Part shown: positions 25,348 through 33,816 of the stretch, piece after piece | Numbering within the stretch: the stretch's first letter is position 1 | How the letters are laid out: the number at the start of each line of letters is the position of its first letter | Notes under the pieces: generated by a model | Database searches by the model: none | The model's input: the letters and a program-made list of their open reading frames with translations, nothing else | What the model was told of the DNA's origin: nothing | NCBI RefSeq assembly: GCF_018860155.1 | Contig: NZ_JAHKNI010000002.1 | Location: 124,001-188,000 of the forward strand | DNA length: 64,000 bases | From: Nocardia albiluteola | Lineage (GTDB): Bacteria; Actinomycetota; Actinomycetes; Mycobacteriales; Mycobacteriaceae | Reading direction: 5' to 3' | Program-made: the position numbers and the translations under genes

Positions 25348-26409
25348 ATGAGTCTGCCCGAATTCTGGTTCCTGCTCATCGCGGTGTTGTTCATCGGCTA
25401 TTTCGTGCTGGAGGGCTTCGACTTCGGCGTCGGCATGCTCATGCCGATCATCGGCAAGGGGTCCGAAGTCCGAAAGCGGGTGGTGCTCAACACCATCGGA
25501 CCCGTCTGGGACGGCAACGAGGTGTGGGTGATCACCGCGGGCGGCGCGCTGTTCGCGGCGTTCCCCGAGTGGTATGCCAGCCTGTTCTCCGGCTTCTATC
25601 TGGCATTGCTGCTGATCCTGGTTGCCCTGATCGTGCGGATCGTGGGCATCGAATACCGCAGCAAGATCGACGATCCGCGCTGGCGCCGCGCCTGCGATAT
25701 CGCGATCGGCTTCGGATCCTGGGTGCCCGCCCTCGCCTGGGGGCTGGCCTTCGCCAACATCGTGCACGGCGTGAAACTCAACGCGCACAAGCAGATCGCC
25801 GGCAACCTGCTGGATCTGCTCGGTCCGTACGCGCTGCTCGGGGCGCTGACGACCGCGCTGCTGTTCCTGCTGCACGGTGCGCTGTTCATCGGGCTCAAGG
25901 CCGGTGGCGAGGTGCGCGAGGCCGCGCATCGGATCGCGCGGGTGGTGTTCGCGCCGACGGTGATCGTGGTGGCCGCCTTCGGAATCTGGACCCAGCTCGC
26001 GCACGGAAAGGGCTGGACCTGGATTCTGCTGGCGCTCGCGGTGCTCGGGCTGGTGCTGGCGGGCGCGTCGGTGTTCGCCGGCCGGGACGGGTGGGCCTTC
26101 ACCGGAACCGCGCTCACCGTCGTGGCGGCCGTGGCGCTGCTGTTCGGGTCGCTGTTCCCGTACGTGCTGCCCTCCTCGATCGACCCGGCCCTCGGGCTGA
26201 GTGTGGACGGCCGCATCGTCGACGGCCACGCCACCGTCGCCGCGTCCTCGACGCATTACACGCTCATGGTGATGAGCTGGTGTGCGGTCATCGTGACCCC
26301 GGTCGTGCTGCTCTACCAGGGCTGGACCTACTGGGTGTTCCGCAAGCGGCTGACCGTCGAGCAGATCCCGCCGGCCATCGGGCTGCCGCTACAGAGCACA
26401 GCGAACTGA
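25348..26409 (+). CDS. cydB: Cytochrome bd quinol oxidase subunit II
   Basis: This is the second membrane subunit of cytochrome bd, 353 residues from ATG 25348, with AGAGGAG upstream and an 11-base gap after cydA. The N-terminal block FWFLLIAVLFIGYFVLEGFD plus FGVGMLMP, and NTIGPVWDGNEVWVI, are diagnostic of CydB. Eight to nine membrane helices are visible. It completes the CydA heme environment and helps form the quinol site. Confidence 0.97.
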   Translation: MSLPEFWFLLIAVLFIGYFVLEGFDFGVGMLMPIIGKGSEVRKRVVLNTIGPVWDGNEVWVITAGGALFAAFPEWYASLFSGFYLALLLILVALIVRIVGIEYRSKIDDPRWRRACDIAIGFGSWVPALAWGLAFANIVHGVKLNAHKQIAGNLLDLLGPYALLGALTTALLFLLHGALFIGLKAGGEVREAAHRIARVVFAPTVIVVAAFGIWTQLAHGKGWTWILLALAVLGLVLAGASVFAGRDGWAFTGTALTVVAAVALLFGSLFPYVLPSSIDPALGLSVDGRIVDGHATVAASSTHYTLMVMSWCAVIVTPVVLLYQGWTYWVFRKRLTVEQIPPAIGLPLQSTAN

Positions 26410-26412
26410 GCC

Positions 26413-28716
26413 ATGGCCGGACCCGTCGACCCGCGCCTGTGGCGCCACGCTCGCTCCGCGCGCCGGTATCTCGTTGTCAGCGTGGGACTCTCGCTGGTGA
26501 CGACGGGATGCATCGTGGTGGCGGCACTGGCGCTGGCGCGGGTGGTGGCGGGGGTGATCACCGATCCGGGCCGCCGCACCGTCGGGTCCTGGACCGCCGA
26601 GCTGGTGATTTTCGCGGTGGCGGTGGGATGCCGGGGGGTGGCGACGTGGTGGCAGTCGCGGCTGGCGCATCGGGCGGGTGCGCAGGTCGTGGCCGAGCTC
26701 GAGGAATCGGTGCTGATCGCCGGCGCCGAGCTCGCGCCCCGCGAACTGGATTCGCGCCGCACGGAATTGGCGGTGGTGGTCGGCAATGCCCTGAGCGGGC
26801 TGCGGGCGTACCTCACGGGATACCTTCCGGCGCTGCTGCTCGCGGCCCTGACACCGCCTATCGTGCTGGCGGTCATCGCGATTCACGACCTGACATCCGG
26901 GGTCATCATTCTGGTGACCCTGCCGCTGATCCCGGTGTTCATGATCCTGATCGGACGCATGACCCAGGGCCGTGCGGACGCGGCTCTGGAGGCCACCACC
27001 CGCCTGTCGGATCAGCTCCTGGATCTCTTCGCCGGGATGCCCACATTGCGTGCCCTCGGCCGGGAAACCGCCGGTGCCGCATCGGGTTCGGTCCGGCCCA
27101 GGGGCGCCCTCGGGCACGCTGACGGCGATTCGACCGTGGGCGAGAGTGAATCGGCCCGGTCTTCCTCTGCCCTCAGCGCGGCATGCGTGGGCGTCGCAGA
27201 GAACTCGGTCGAGAGCGATTCTGCCGAGCGGGCCGCGGCGTGTGCGGCAGGCCCCGAGGACGAATCGGCCGGGGCCGGTACGGATCCGGACGGGATCGGC
27301 AGGTCCGTGGCCGGTCGGGGGAACCGGGGCAGCGCTGGGCCGACGATGGGGCATCGGGTCAGGGAGTTGGGGGAGGCGCTGCACTGGCGGACGATGGCGA
27401 CGCTGCGGGTGGCCTTCCTGTCGTCGATGGTGCTGGAATTGCTGGCGACGTTGTGTGTGGCGCTGGTCGCTGTATCCATCGGGATGCGACTCGTGTTCGG
27501 GCACATGGGCTTGTATGCGGGCCTGCTCGGACTGATCCTGGCGCCGGAGGTATATCTGCCGCTGCGTGCGGTGGGGGAGCGGTTCCATGCGGCACAGGAC
27601 GGCATGGCGGCCGCCGAAAAGGCCTTTGCGGTACTCGAATCCGATGGGCCGTCCGGTGTTCGCGCCCCGGGTACCCGTGAAATGGCTGATCTACGTGGTG
27701 TTGTCGAGATGCGCGGGCTGAGCGTGCGAGCCCGGGATGGTTATGCGCCCTCGGATCTGTCGGCGGTCCTGCGGCCCGGCGCGGTGACCGTGCTGGCAGG
27801 TCCGAACGGGTGCGGTAAATCTACTGCTCTGCAGGCGATCCTGGGGCTCATGACCCCCGACGAGGGTGTCGTCACGGTGGACGGGAACCCGGTTCCCGCA
27901 CTGGATCCCGAACGTTGGTGGGCCCACGTCGCATGGTTGCCCCAGCGGCCCGTGCTGCTGCCCGGAACACTGCGCGAGAACCTCGAACTGTTCGGCGTGC
28001 GCGTGGAATCGGCCGTTTCCGGACCGGCCGCTCTGGACGCCGCGTGTGCCGCAACCGGATTCGATATCGTCCTGAACGGGCTCCCCGAACGATGGGACAC
28101 CGTCGTCGGCACGGGCGGCATCGGCCTGTCCCTCGGCCAGCGCCAGCGCCTGGCCCTGACCCGCCTCCTGGCTGCGGACCGCAAGATCCTCCTAGCGGAC
28201 GAACCCACCGCCCACCTCGACGACGCCAGCGCCGCCACGGTTCTCGAGGCCCTGACCGCCCGAGCGCGAGCGGGAGCCACCGTCGTGGTCGTAGCCCACC
28301 GCCCCGACATCCTGGCCATCGCCGACCACATCGTCGAGGTTCGTGCCTCGAAGGAGGAGTCGGTCGACGGACGGCCCGTCGGCGGACCTCCGACTCCGGC
28401 TGCCGTATCGGACATCGTCGGGGAAAGCGGTGAAGTCGTTGGTGCCGAGGCGAGTCCCGACGAGTGTGAACTCGCCACCGCCGCTGCGGACTCGAATGAG
28501 GCAGAGCCGGGGCGCCGTGGTGTTCTCGACTCCGACACTGCGGGTGATGGTCGATCGGAACTGAGGCGTACCCCCGAGGAGCGAGGCGCCCCGGCGGCGA
28601 GATTCGACCTGAGCCCCAAGGGATTCGGTGACGAAGACGGCGGTGATTCCGTAGGCGAGCGTGCGGTGGATTCCGGGCAACGGGCCGGCATCGAGACAGG
28701 TGCGGTGCTGCGATGA
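26413..28716 (+). CDS. cydD: CydD-type ABC exporter, unusually long
   Basis: CydDC exports cysteine/glutathione-type thiols and is needed for cytochrome bd assembly. This protein has 767 residues against about 530-580 usual. A six-helix membrane domain is followed by an ATPase with Walker A AGPNGCGKST, Q-loop WLPQRPVLLPGTLRENL, signature LSLGQRQRLAL and ILLADEPTAHLDD. Two extra parts explain the size: a Ser/Ala/Gly/Glu-rich insert at about residues 220-311 between two membrane helices, and a disordered acidic tail of about 125 residues after DHIVEVRA. It starts three bases after cydB and overlaps cydC by ATGA. Confidence 0.92.
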   Translation: MAGPVDPRLWRHARSARRYLVVSVGLSLVTTGCIVVAALALARVVAGVITDPGRRTVGSWTAELVIFAVAVGCRGVATWWQSRLAHRAGAQVVAELEESVLIAGAELAPRELDSRRTELAVVVGNALSGLRAYLTGYLPALLLAALTPPIVLAVIAIHDLTSGVIILVTLPLIPVFMILIGRMTQGRADAALEATTRLSDQLLDLFAGMPTLRALGRETAGAASGSVRPRGALGHADGDSTVGESESARSSSALSAACVGVAENSVESDSAERAAACAAGPEDESAGAGTDPDGIGRSVAGRGNRGSAGPTMGHRVRELGEALHWRTMATLRVAFLSSMVLELLATLCVALVAVSIGMRLVFGHMGLYAGLLGLILAPEVYLPLRAVGERFHAAQDGMAAAEKAFAVLESDGPSGVRAPGTREMADLRGVVEMRGLSVRARDGYAPSDLSAVLRPGAVTVLAGPNGCGKSTALQAILGLMTPDEGVVTVDGNPVPALDPERWWAHVAWLPQRPVLLPGTLRENLELFGVRVESAVSGPAALDAACAATGFDIVLNGLPERWDTVVGTGGIGLSLGQRQRLALTRLLAADRKILLADEPTAHLDDASAATVLEALTARARAGATVVVVAHRPDILAIADHIVEVRASKEESVDGRPVGGPPTPAAVSDIVGESGEVVGAEASPDECELATAAADSNEAEPGRRGVLDSDTAGDGRSELRRTPEERGAPAARFDLSPKGFGDEDGGDSVGERAVDSGQRAGIETGAVLR

Positions 28717-30506
28717 GCGTGTGGACCGATTTCCGGCGGATGCGGGAGTTGCTGGGGCTGTCGCGGTGGCGGGTGACGGTGTCGATCGGGTGGGGGACGC
28801 TGGCGTTGGGAAGCGGGCTCGCGCTGGCGGGGCTGGCGGCGTGGCTGATTGCGCGGGCGTGGCAGATGCCGCCGGTGCTGGATCTCAGCGTCGCCGTGGT
28901 TGCCGTTCGGGCGCTGGGGATTTCGCGGGGGTTGTGCCGGTATCTGGAGCGGTTGGCCACCCATGATGTGGCGCTGCGGGCTATGACCACCGCGCGCACC
29001 GAGGTGTACACGAGGCTGGCGTGGGCCGATATCTGGACCACGCGCCGCGATACCGGGGCCGAATACGGTGCCGCACAGGATGATCCGACGCGGTTGCGGC
29101 GCGGCGAGCTACTGACCCGAATCGGTACCGATATCGACGATCTCGGCGCTGTCGTCGTCCGGGCGCTGGTTCCGATCGCGGTCGCGGTGATCCTGTCCGT
29201 CGCGGCGGTCGCGGTGCTGGCGACCATATCCCTCGGCGCCGCAGCGGTTCTCGCTGTCGCCCTGGCCGTTGCCGGAGTTCTCGCGCCCTGGCTGTCCGCG
29301 CGTGCGGCGCGCGAGGCCGAGCTGGCGGTGCGCGCCGACCGCGCCGAATTCACCGCCGCCGCGGTGACCGTGCTCGATCATGCCCCCGAACTCCGCGTCG
29401 CCGGGCGCCTGGACGACGCGCTCGCGGCCGCGTCGGCTGCGAGCCGCCGCGCGGTCGCCGCCGAGGACCGGGCCGCCTCCCACAGCGCCTGGGCGGCCGC
29501 GGCGACCCCTCTCTCCATCGGCGCCAGCGTCCTGGGCGCGCTCCTCATCGGAATCCTGCTGTACGGCGGCCCCGGCCCGGCCGCATTCGCCCCCGCCGGA
29601 TCGCTCCAGACCGTACCGCCCGGCGCCCTGACGCCCATGGCCCTGGCCGTGCTGGTGCTCCTGCCCCTATCGGCATTCGAGGCGGTGGCGGTGCTTCCCG
29701 CCGCCGCCCAGGCCCTCACCAAGGGCCGTGCCGCCCTGCACCGCATCGCTCTCGCCGAGGGCGGCGAGGAGCCGGATCAGCCTACGGCGCGGTCGGCTCG
29801 GGCGCGCGTGCCGGCTCGGGCGCTGCCGGAGCATCGGCCGGCGGAGCCGGATCGGCCGAGACGACGCTCGGCCGGGGCGGACAGGGCGGCGCGTGATTTT
29901 TCCGAACAGGTTGTCGCACAGGATAATCGGCGCACACTGCCCGGCCTGCCGTCCGGGCGGCGCATCGCCGTCGTCGGTCCGAGCGGCGCGGGCAAAACCA
30001 CCCTGCTCATGTCCTGGGCGGGCCTGTTCGACACCCCGCGCCCGGGGATCACCTTCTTCGCCGAGGACGCCCATCTGTTCGGCACCACGGTGCTGGAAAA
30101 CCTGCGGGTGGCCCGCGGCGATCTGACCGTGGCGGAGGCCGGCGAGGCCCTGCGCGCGGTGGGTGCGGGCGACTGGCTGGACTCGCTTCCCGAGGGCCTG
30201 GATACCGACCTGGTCGGCGGCGCGGCGGCGGTATCGGGCGGCCAGCGCCGCCGCCTCCTGCTCGCCCGCGCCCTGATCTCCCCGGCGCGCGTGCTCCTGC
30301 TGGACGAGCCCACCGAGCACATGGAGGCCGCCGCCGGCGCGGACCTCCTGCGCGCCCTCCTCGACGAGCGCAGCGGCCTCGTCGCCCCCGACCGCACGGT
30401 CGTCGTCGTCACCCATCAGCTGCCCCCGGATCACCACGCCGACACCGTCGTTCGCGTCGGCGCGGACGGCCGGGTCCAGATGCAACGTTCGGCCATCGCC
30501 CGATAG
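28713..30506 (+). CDS. cydC: CydC-type ABC exporter
   Basis: This is the partner half-transporter of CydD, 597 residues, starting at ATG 28713 across the CydD stop. Six membrane helices are followed by a Pro/Arg/Ala-rich linker (about residues 347-411). A compact ATPase then has Walker A VGPSGAGKTT, signature VSGGQRRRLLL and Walker B VLLLDEPTEHM. The segment FFAEDAHLFGTTVLENLRVARG stands where the Q-loop is expected and has no Gln. The N-terminal beta strands of a standard ATPase domain also appear reduced. As far as I recall, this degenerate form is normal in mycobacterial CydC. Confidence 0.93.
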   Translation: MSVWTDFRRMRELLGLSRWRVTVSIGWGTLALGSGLALAGLAAWLIARAWQMPPVLDLSVAVVAVRALGISRGLCRYLERLATHDVALRAMTTARTEVYTRLAWADIWTTRRDTGAEYGAAQDDPTRLRRGELLTRIGTDIDDLGAVVVRALVPIAVAVILSVAAVAVLATISLGAAAVLAVALAVAGVLAPWLSARAAREAELAVRADRAEFTAAAVTVLDHAPELRVAGRLDDALAAASAASRRAVAAEDRAASHSAWAAAATPLSIGASVLGALLIGILLYGGPGPAAFAPAGSLQTVPPGALTPMALAVLVLLPLSAFEAVAVLPAAAQALTKGRAALHRIALAEGGEEPDQPTARSARARVPARALPEHRPAEPDRPRRRSAGADRAARDFSEQVVAQDNRRTLPGLPSGRRIAVVGPSGAGKTTLLMSWAGLFDTPRPGITFFAEDAHLFGTTVLENLRVARGDLTVAEAGEALRAVGAGDWLDSLPEGLDTDLVGGAAAVSGGQRRRLLLARALISPARVLLLDEPTEHMEAAAGADLLRALLDERSGLVAPDRTVVVVTHQLPPDHHADTVVRVGADGRVQMQRSAIAR

Positions 30507-30729
30507 CCGTGGGCGCGCGCCCCGCGGCCGGGTGCGGTTCGCACCAGCATGCCCGCACCACCAGGACCTGCCGAGTGCACGAGTCGCCGGCGGCCCGCGC
30601 CACGGTCGGCACCGGCCGCGCGCGCGGACCGACCGTGACCTGCAATTTCGCCCCACGCGAAAATACGTTGCCGACCGGCCGTAACCCCCGTTAAGTTGGA
30701 CGTACACGGGAAGGAGGTGGTTCAAGAAT
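30507..30729. other. Region after cydC containing a probable new promoter
   Basis: No gene is seen up to 30690. At 30690-30720 an AT-richer stretch (GTTAAGTTGGACGTAC) precedes AAGGAGG at 30711-30717, a near-perfect ribosome site leading to the short frame at 30730. Confidence 0.4.
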
Positions 30730-30768
30730 ATGAGTATTCAAAGGACACGTGAGGTGGCTGTCAGCTAA
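30730..30768 (+). CDS. Possible 12-codon micro-ORF with strong ribosome site
   Basis: ATG 30730 opens MSIQRTREVAVS and stops at TAA. The AAGGAGGTGG upstream is far stronger than at most genes here, with about 12 bases of spacing. The codons are embedded in a hairpin, GGTGGC (30753-30758) with GCCACC (30771-30776). It has no protein-like downstream partner on this strand. It may be a leader peptide of the structured transcript, or the translated part of a small dual RNA. Confidence is low because of size. Confidence 0.35.
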   Translation: MSIQRTREVAVS

Positions 30769-30833
30769 GCGCCACCGCTGCGACGGGTAACCCGTCCGCG
30801 CGAGCGCGCGGCGAATCCCAGGCAGCCACCCGG

Positions 30834-30900
30834 CCCCCGAGTCCCCGGCCTGTCCGACCGGGATCGCGAGATTGTTGCAGTCCGCGATACGACTCGGGGG
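30834..30900 (+). ncRNA. Branched three-way-junction RNA with U-rich 3' end
   Basis: An outer stem CCCCCGAGTC (30834-30843) with GACTCGGGGG (30891-30900) is perfect. It encloses two further hairpins: CCCGG/CCGGG (30844-30848, 30858-30862) and ATCGCG/CGCGAT (30863-30868, 30883-30888). The helices abut with no unpaired bases on one side, as in a compact junction. TCGTTCCTTTTGTC follows on the plus strand, so it could end a transcript. It may be an elaborate terminator for cydABDC or the 3' domain of a small RNA starting near 30700. Confidence 0.5.
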
Positions 30901-30984
30901 TCGTTCCTTTTGTCGGTGAGCCGTTTTCGCGGAGGGGTGACGCACGGACTTCCGTCCGGCTAGCCGAGACTCGGCCTGCGCCGC

Positions 30985-31737
30985 TCAGCCGATGTAGCGC
31001 TGGAGGCGGGCAGACAGGCGCGGTTCGAGGCTGCCGTCGGCGACGACACGCTCCTCGACGTAGCCGAGATCTCCGCCCTCGACAATCCCGTACAGGCGCT
31101 TCGCCCCGCCGACGACCGCGCCGGATTGGCTGCGGATGACCACATCGGTGGCCAGTTCCCAGGAGGACTGGGTCAGCGCCTGGCCGTAGAAGAGTTCGAC
31201 GATGCCGGAGCTGTGGGTGAGTAGGAGCTCGATGATCTCGTCGTCGCCCTCGATGCCGACGCGCCAGAAGCCGCTCTCGCGTAGGTCCGGGCCGGTGTAG
31301 GCGCCCTCGGTGTCGAGCTTCCAGGAGCGCGACTCCCAGGCCAGATAGTCGCCGCCGTCGTGGGAGACGATGATCTGCTGGCCGAAGTGATAATCCCCGT
31401 GCTCGGGGTCGTTGCCCTCGCCCTCGCCGCGCCACACGCCGACCAGCGGCAGCAGCGCGAGCATCGAGGAACTCAGGTCCGGGCCCCGGCGCAGATTCGC
31501 GGTGTCCTGCGGCAGCGGCAGATCGGGGAGCTGGGGAATGTTGCGGATGCCGGTGGACTTCGCCGTCTCGGCGGCCTCGGCGACGGCCGCGTCTCCGCTG
31601 CGGCGCACCGCATCGTCGGCCTCGTGACGAACCGCGTCGGCGGCATCCCCGGCGGGGGTGCCGTTATCGGTGGCGGACGCCGTCTCGGGCGCGGAGCCGT
31701 TCAGTGTTGAGTTCTCGACGTTCTCGGATCCACTCAC
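30985..31737 (-). CDS. Nitrobindin-like (THAP4/DUF1794) beta-barrel protein lacking the heme His
   Basis: The protein has 250 residues from GTG 31737, which overlaps the stop of the small membrane gene (GTGA). The first 75 residues are Ala/Asp-rich and probably disordered. The barrel begins with [14 protein letters not shown] (the GxWxGxG motif) and includes [19 protein letters not shown] and [17 protein letters not shown]. Nitrobindins bind ferric heme through a His near the C-terminus; here that segment reads [13 protein letters not shown] with Arg in its place. The mycobacterial counterpart Rv0813c is, to my knowledge, also described as lacking this His. The ligand is therefore unclear. 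Confidence 0.85.
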   Translation of the reverse strand: MSGSENVENSTLNGSAPETASATDNGTPAGDAADAVRHEADDAVRRSGDAAVAEAAETAKSTGIRNIPQLPDLPLPQDTANLRRGPDLSSSMLALLPLVGVWRGEGEGNDPEHGDYHFGQQIIVSHDGGDYLAWESRSWKLDTEGAYTGPDLRESGFWRVGIEGDDEIIELLLTHSSGIVELFYGQALTQSSWELATDVVIRSQSGAVVGGAKRLYGIVEGGDLGYVEERVVADGSLEPRLSARLQRYIG

Positions 31738-31829
31738 GACTCGGTGAAGAGCCGGTAGAGGACGTACAGACCGAACCAAGCGATCAGTACGGCGACGAGA
31801 ACCAGCAATACCTCGAATGCAACGACCAC
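31734..31829 (-). CDS. 31-residue single-helix membrane protein
   Basis: From GTG 31829 the frame encodes one hydrophobic helix ([19 protein letters not shown]) followed by RLFTES. It is too short for usual gene finders. Its TGA overlaps the GTG of the nitrobindin-like gene, which argues that it is translated and sets the start of that gene. The function is unknown; a membrane anchor or regulator for the downstream product is possible. Confidence 0.65.
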   Translation of the reverse strand: MVVAFEVLLVLVAVLIAWFGLYVLYRLFTES

Positions 31830-31865
31830 GCCTGCGAGTCTATCCACCCGGGCCCGGGACGCGAA

Positions 31866-31892
31866 AACGGCCCCGGAGATTCCGGGGCCGTT
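31866..31892 (-). terminator. Terminator of the sulfurtransferase operon
   Basis: On the minus strand AACGGCCCCGGA and TCCGGGGCCGTT form a perfect 12-base stem with a 3-base loop, followed by TTCGC. It lies 33 bases after the DUF1416 stop and before the small membrane gene. Confidence 0.8.
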
Positions 31893-31925
31893 CGCGGCAA
31901 ACCACCAATGAGGTTGGCTGTCAGG

Positions 31926-32231
31926 CTATTTCGCGACGGTGACGTCCACGTTGTGGATGCCCGCGCCCTCCGGGCTGACCTTCGCGGTGCCGTTGCCCGA
32001 GGAGGACAGCGCGCGGATGGTCCAGTCGCCGGGGGCGGCGAAGAACCGGAAGTCACCGGTGCCCGAGGCGACGACCTCGGCGGTGAACTCGTCGCCGGAG
32101 TCCAGCAGGCGGACGAACGCACCACCGACGGGGTTGCCATCGGCGTCCAGGACACGGCCGGTCAGGATCGTCTCCTTCTCGGTGTCGACATTCGCGGGCA
32201 GGGTCTGACCCTGGGTAGGTGCTGCGCACAT
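31926..32231 (-). CDS. sseC: DUF1416 (SseC-like) protein
   Basis: This is a 101-residue all-beta protein. The sequence GRVLDADGNPVGGAFVRLLD matches carboxypeptidase-regulatory/transthyretin-like beta-sandwich domains, and MCAAPTQGQTLPANVDTEKE is the typical DUF1416 start. In mycobacteria it is called SseC and always follows the thiosulfate sulfurtransferase gene, as here (5-base gap). A role in sulfur transfer is inferred from this linkage; the biochemistry is unknown. Confidence 0.88.
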   Translation of the reverse strand: MCAAPTQGQTLPANVDTEKETILTGRVLDADGNPVGGAFVRLLDSGDEFTAEVVASGTGDFRFFAAPGDWTIRALSSSGNGTAKVSPEGAGIHNVDVTVAK

Positions 32232-32236
32232 AGGAA

Positions 32237-33070
32237 TTAGGCTCCCAACTCGATCGGTACTCCCACGAGGGAGCCGTACTCGGTCCAGCTACCGTCGTAG
32301 TTCTTGACGTTCTTGTGGCCCAGCAGCTCCTGCAGCACGAACCAGGTGTGCGAGGAACGCTCGCCGATGCGGCAGTAGGCGATGGTCTCCTTCTCGCCGT
32401 CCAGGCCCGCATCCTTGTACAGCTCCGCCAGCTCGGCGTCGGTGCGGAAGGTGCCGTCCTCGTTCGCGGCCTTGCTCCACGGCACGTTGATCGCGCCAGG
32501 AATGTGGCCGGGACGCTGGCTCTGCTCCTGCGGCAGGTGCGCGGGCGCCAGGATCTTGCCGGAGAACTCGTCGGGCGAACGCACGTCGACCAGGTTCTTC
32601 ACGCCGATCGCGTTGATCGCATCGTCGCGGAAGGCGCGGATGGACAGGTCCTGCTCGCCGGCCTTGTAGCTGGTGGCGGGGCGGCTGACCGCGTCGCGCG
32701 AGAGCGGGCGGCCATCGAGCTCCCACTTCTTGCGGCCGCCGTCGAGCAGCTGCACGTCCTGGTGGCCGTACAGCTTGAAGTACCAGTACGCGTACGCGGC
32801 GAACCAGTTGTTGTTGCCGCCGTACAGGACGACGGTGTCGTCATTGGAGATACCGCGCGCCGACAGCAGGTCGGAGAACTGCTCACGGTTGACGAAGTCA
32901 CGCCGAACCGGATCCTGCAGATCCTGCTTCCAGTCGATCTTGACGGCACCCTCGATGTGGCCCGTGTCGTAGGCGGAGGTGTCCTCGTCTACCTCGACGA
33001 TGACGACGCCGGGGGCGTTGAGGTTCTCTTCGACCCAGTCTGCGGAGACCAGGACATCGGAGCGAGCCAT
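32237..33070 (-). CDS. cysA: Thiosulfate sulfurtransferase (rhodanese)
   Basis: This is a 277-residue tandem rhodanese. The N-terminal inactive domain is followed by a catalytic domain with the active-site loop YCRIGERSSH, where Cys233 carries the persulfide. The CRIGERS loop is typical of the actinobacterial CysA2/CysA3 group. The start is ATG 33070, with AAGGA upstream. It moves sulfane sulfur from thiosulfate to thiol acceptors. It sits between DUF4395 and sseC in a cysteine-attenuated operon, which suggests sulfur assimilation or repair. The name cysA here follows mycobacterial usage and is not the sulfate ABC ATPase. Confidence 0.93.
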   Translation of the reverse strand: MARSDVLVSADWVEENLNAPGVVIVEVDEDTSAYDTGHIEGAVKIDWKQDLQDPVRRDFVNREQFSDLLSARGISNDDTVVLYGGNNNWFAAYAYWYFKLYGHQDVQLLDGGRKKWELDGRPLSRDAVSRPATSYKAGEQDLSIRAFRDDAINAIGVKNLVDVRSPDEFSGKILAPAHLPQEQSQRPGHIPGAINVPWSKAANEDGTFRTDAELAELYKDAGLDGEKETIAYCRIGERSSHTWFVLQELLGHKNVKNYDGSWTEYGSLVGVPIELGA

Positions 33071-33117
33071 GTTGTTCCTTTCGATGTGACTTGCCGGGCT
33101 AGGCGGGTAGTAGGTGG

Positions 33118-33600
33118 TTATCGGGCGGATTGGGTGGCGGCGGGCCGAAGCCGCAGCGCGAGGGGATAGATCTTGCAGCCCAGGCAGATGCCGAAGGCCG
33201 CGTTGAGGAACGCTGCGAACAGTGCGAATGCGGCGAAGATCACGCCCGTGACGGCGCTTCCGGCGACGAATCCGAGCAGGCTGAGCACCGCGAAGATCAG
33301 GCCGACGAGCTGGGCGAACCGCAGCGGCGCGACGGGTTCGACCTCCGACGCCGGGCCGATGCGCGGGGCGGCGAATCGCGCGTACAGGAATCCGTACGGG
33401 CTGCGCCGCGGACCGGCCGCGGCGCCGATGGCGAAGACCACCGCCTGCGCGGCGACGAGCACCGCGGCCAGCGGGACCGAGAGTGCGGAGACGATCAGGA
33501 CCAGGGCCAGCACACCCGTGGTGATCCAGGCCGCGAAACGCGGACCGCGGACATCGACCTGACCGGGGGCGGGCGTGTGTGTTTCAAGGGATTGGGACAT
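33118..33600 (-). CDS. DUF4395 membrane protein
   Basis: This is a 160-residue protein with four predicted membrane helices: ITTGVLALVLIVSALSVPL, AAVLVAAQAVVFAIGAAAG, FAQLVGLIFAVLSLLGFVAG and VTGVIFAAFALFAAFLNAAF. The last is followed by GICLGCKIYPL, a CxxC-type pair typical of DUF4395. The two cysteines suggest a thiol or redox role in the membrane. It is the first structural gene after the cysteine-rich leader and hairpin. Confidence 0.9.
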   Translation of the reverse strand: MSQSLETHTPAPGQVDVRGPRFAAWITTGVLALVLIVSALSVPLAAVLVAAQAVVFAIGAAAGPRRSPYGFLYARFAAPRIGPASEVEPVAPLRFAQLVGLIFAVLSLLGFVAGSAVTGVIFAAFALFAAFLNAAFGICLGCKIYPLALRLRPAATQSAR

Positions 33601-33686
33601 GGGCGGAACTCCTGCGCTGCATGCGTCCAGCTGTCGGATATGTCAGATCACCGGGGATCTACGAGATCAATCACGCGGTAAGACAA

Positions 33687-33722
33687 CCGGTCGGCGACAG
33701 AGGTGTGCTAAGGGCCGACCGG
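33687..33722 (-). promoter_or_regulatory. Attenuator hairpin after the cysteine leader peptide
   Basis: On the minus strand CCGGTCGGC and GCCGACCGG form a perfect 9-base stem around an 18-base loop, beginning right at the leader stop codon and followed by TTGTCTT. A ribosome stalled on the Cys codons would lie just before the stem, which fits cysteine-responsive attenuation. Confidence 0.65.
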
Positions 33723-33809
33723 CTACATGCACAGGCAGCAACAGCCGCCGAGGCGGCACAGATCAACTGTGCGGCGACGGGTGAGCATCAGCTCTCGGCG
33801 GGTTTGCAC
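33723..33809 (-). CDS. Cysteine-rich leader peptide of the sulfurtransferase operon
   Basis: This 28-codon frame starts at GTG 33809 exactly seven bases after a -10 element, so it is probably leaderless. It contains a TRRRTVDLCRLGG segment and ends with CCCLCM: five Cys in the last 18 codons. Mycobacteria have equivalent polycysteine leaderless ORFs in front of the same operon, reported as cysteine-responsive attenuators. An internal ATG at 33788 gives a 21-residue form. The hairpin at 33687-33722 follows directly. Low cysteine would stall ribosomes here and change expression of DUF4395, cysA and sseC. Confidence 0.8.
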   Translation of the reverse strand: MQTRRELMLTRRRTVDLCRLGGCCCLCM

Positions 33810-33816
33810 GTAGAGC

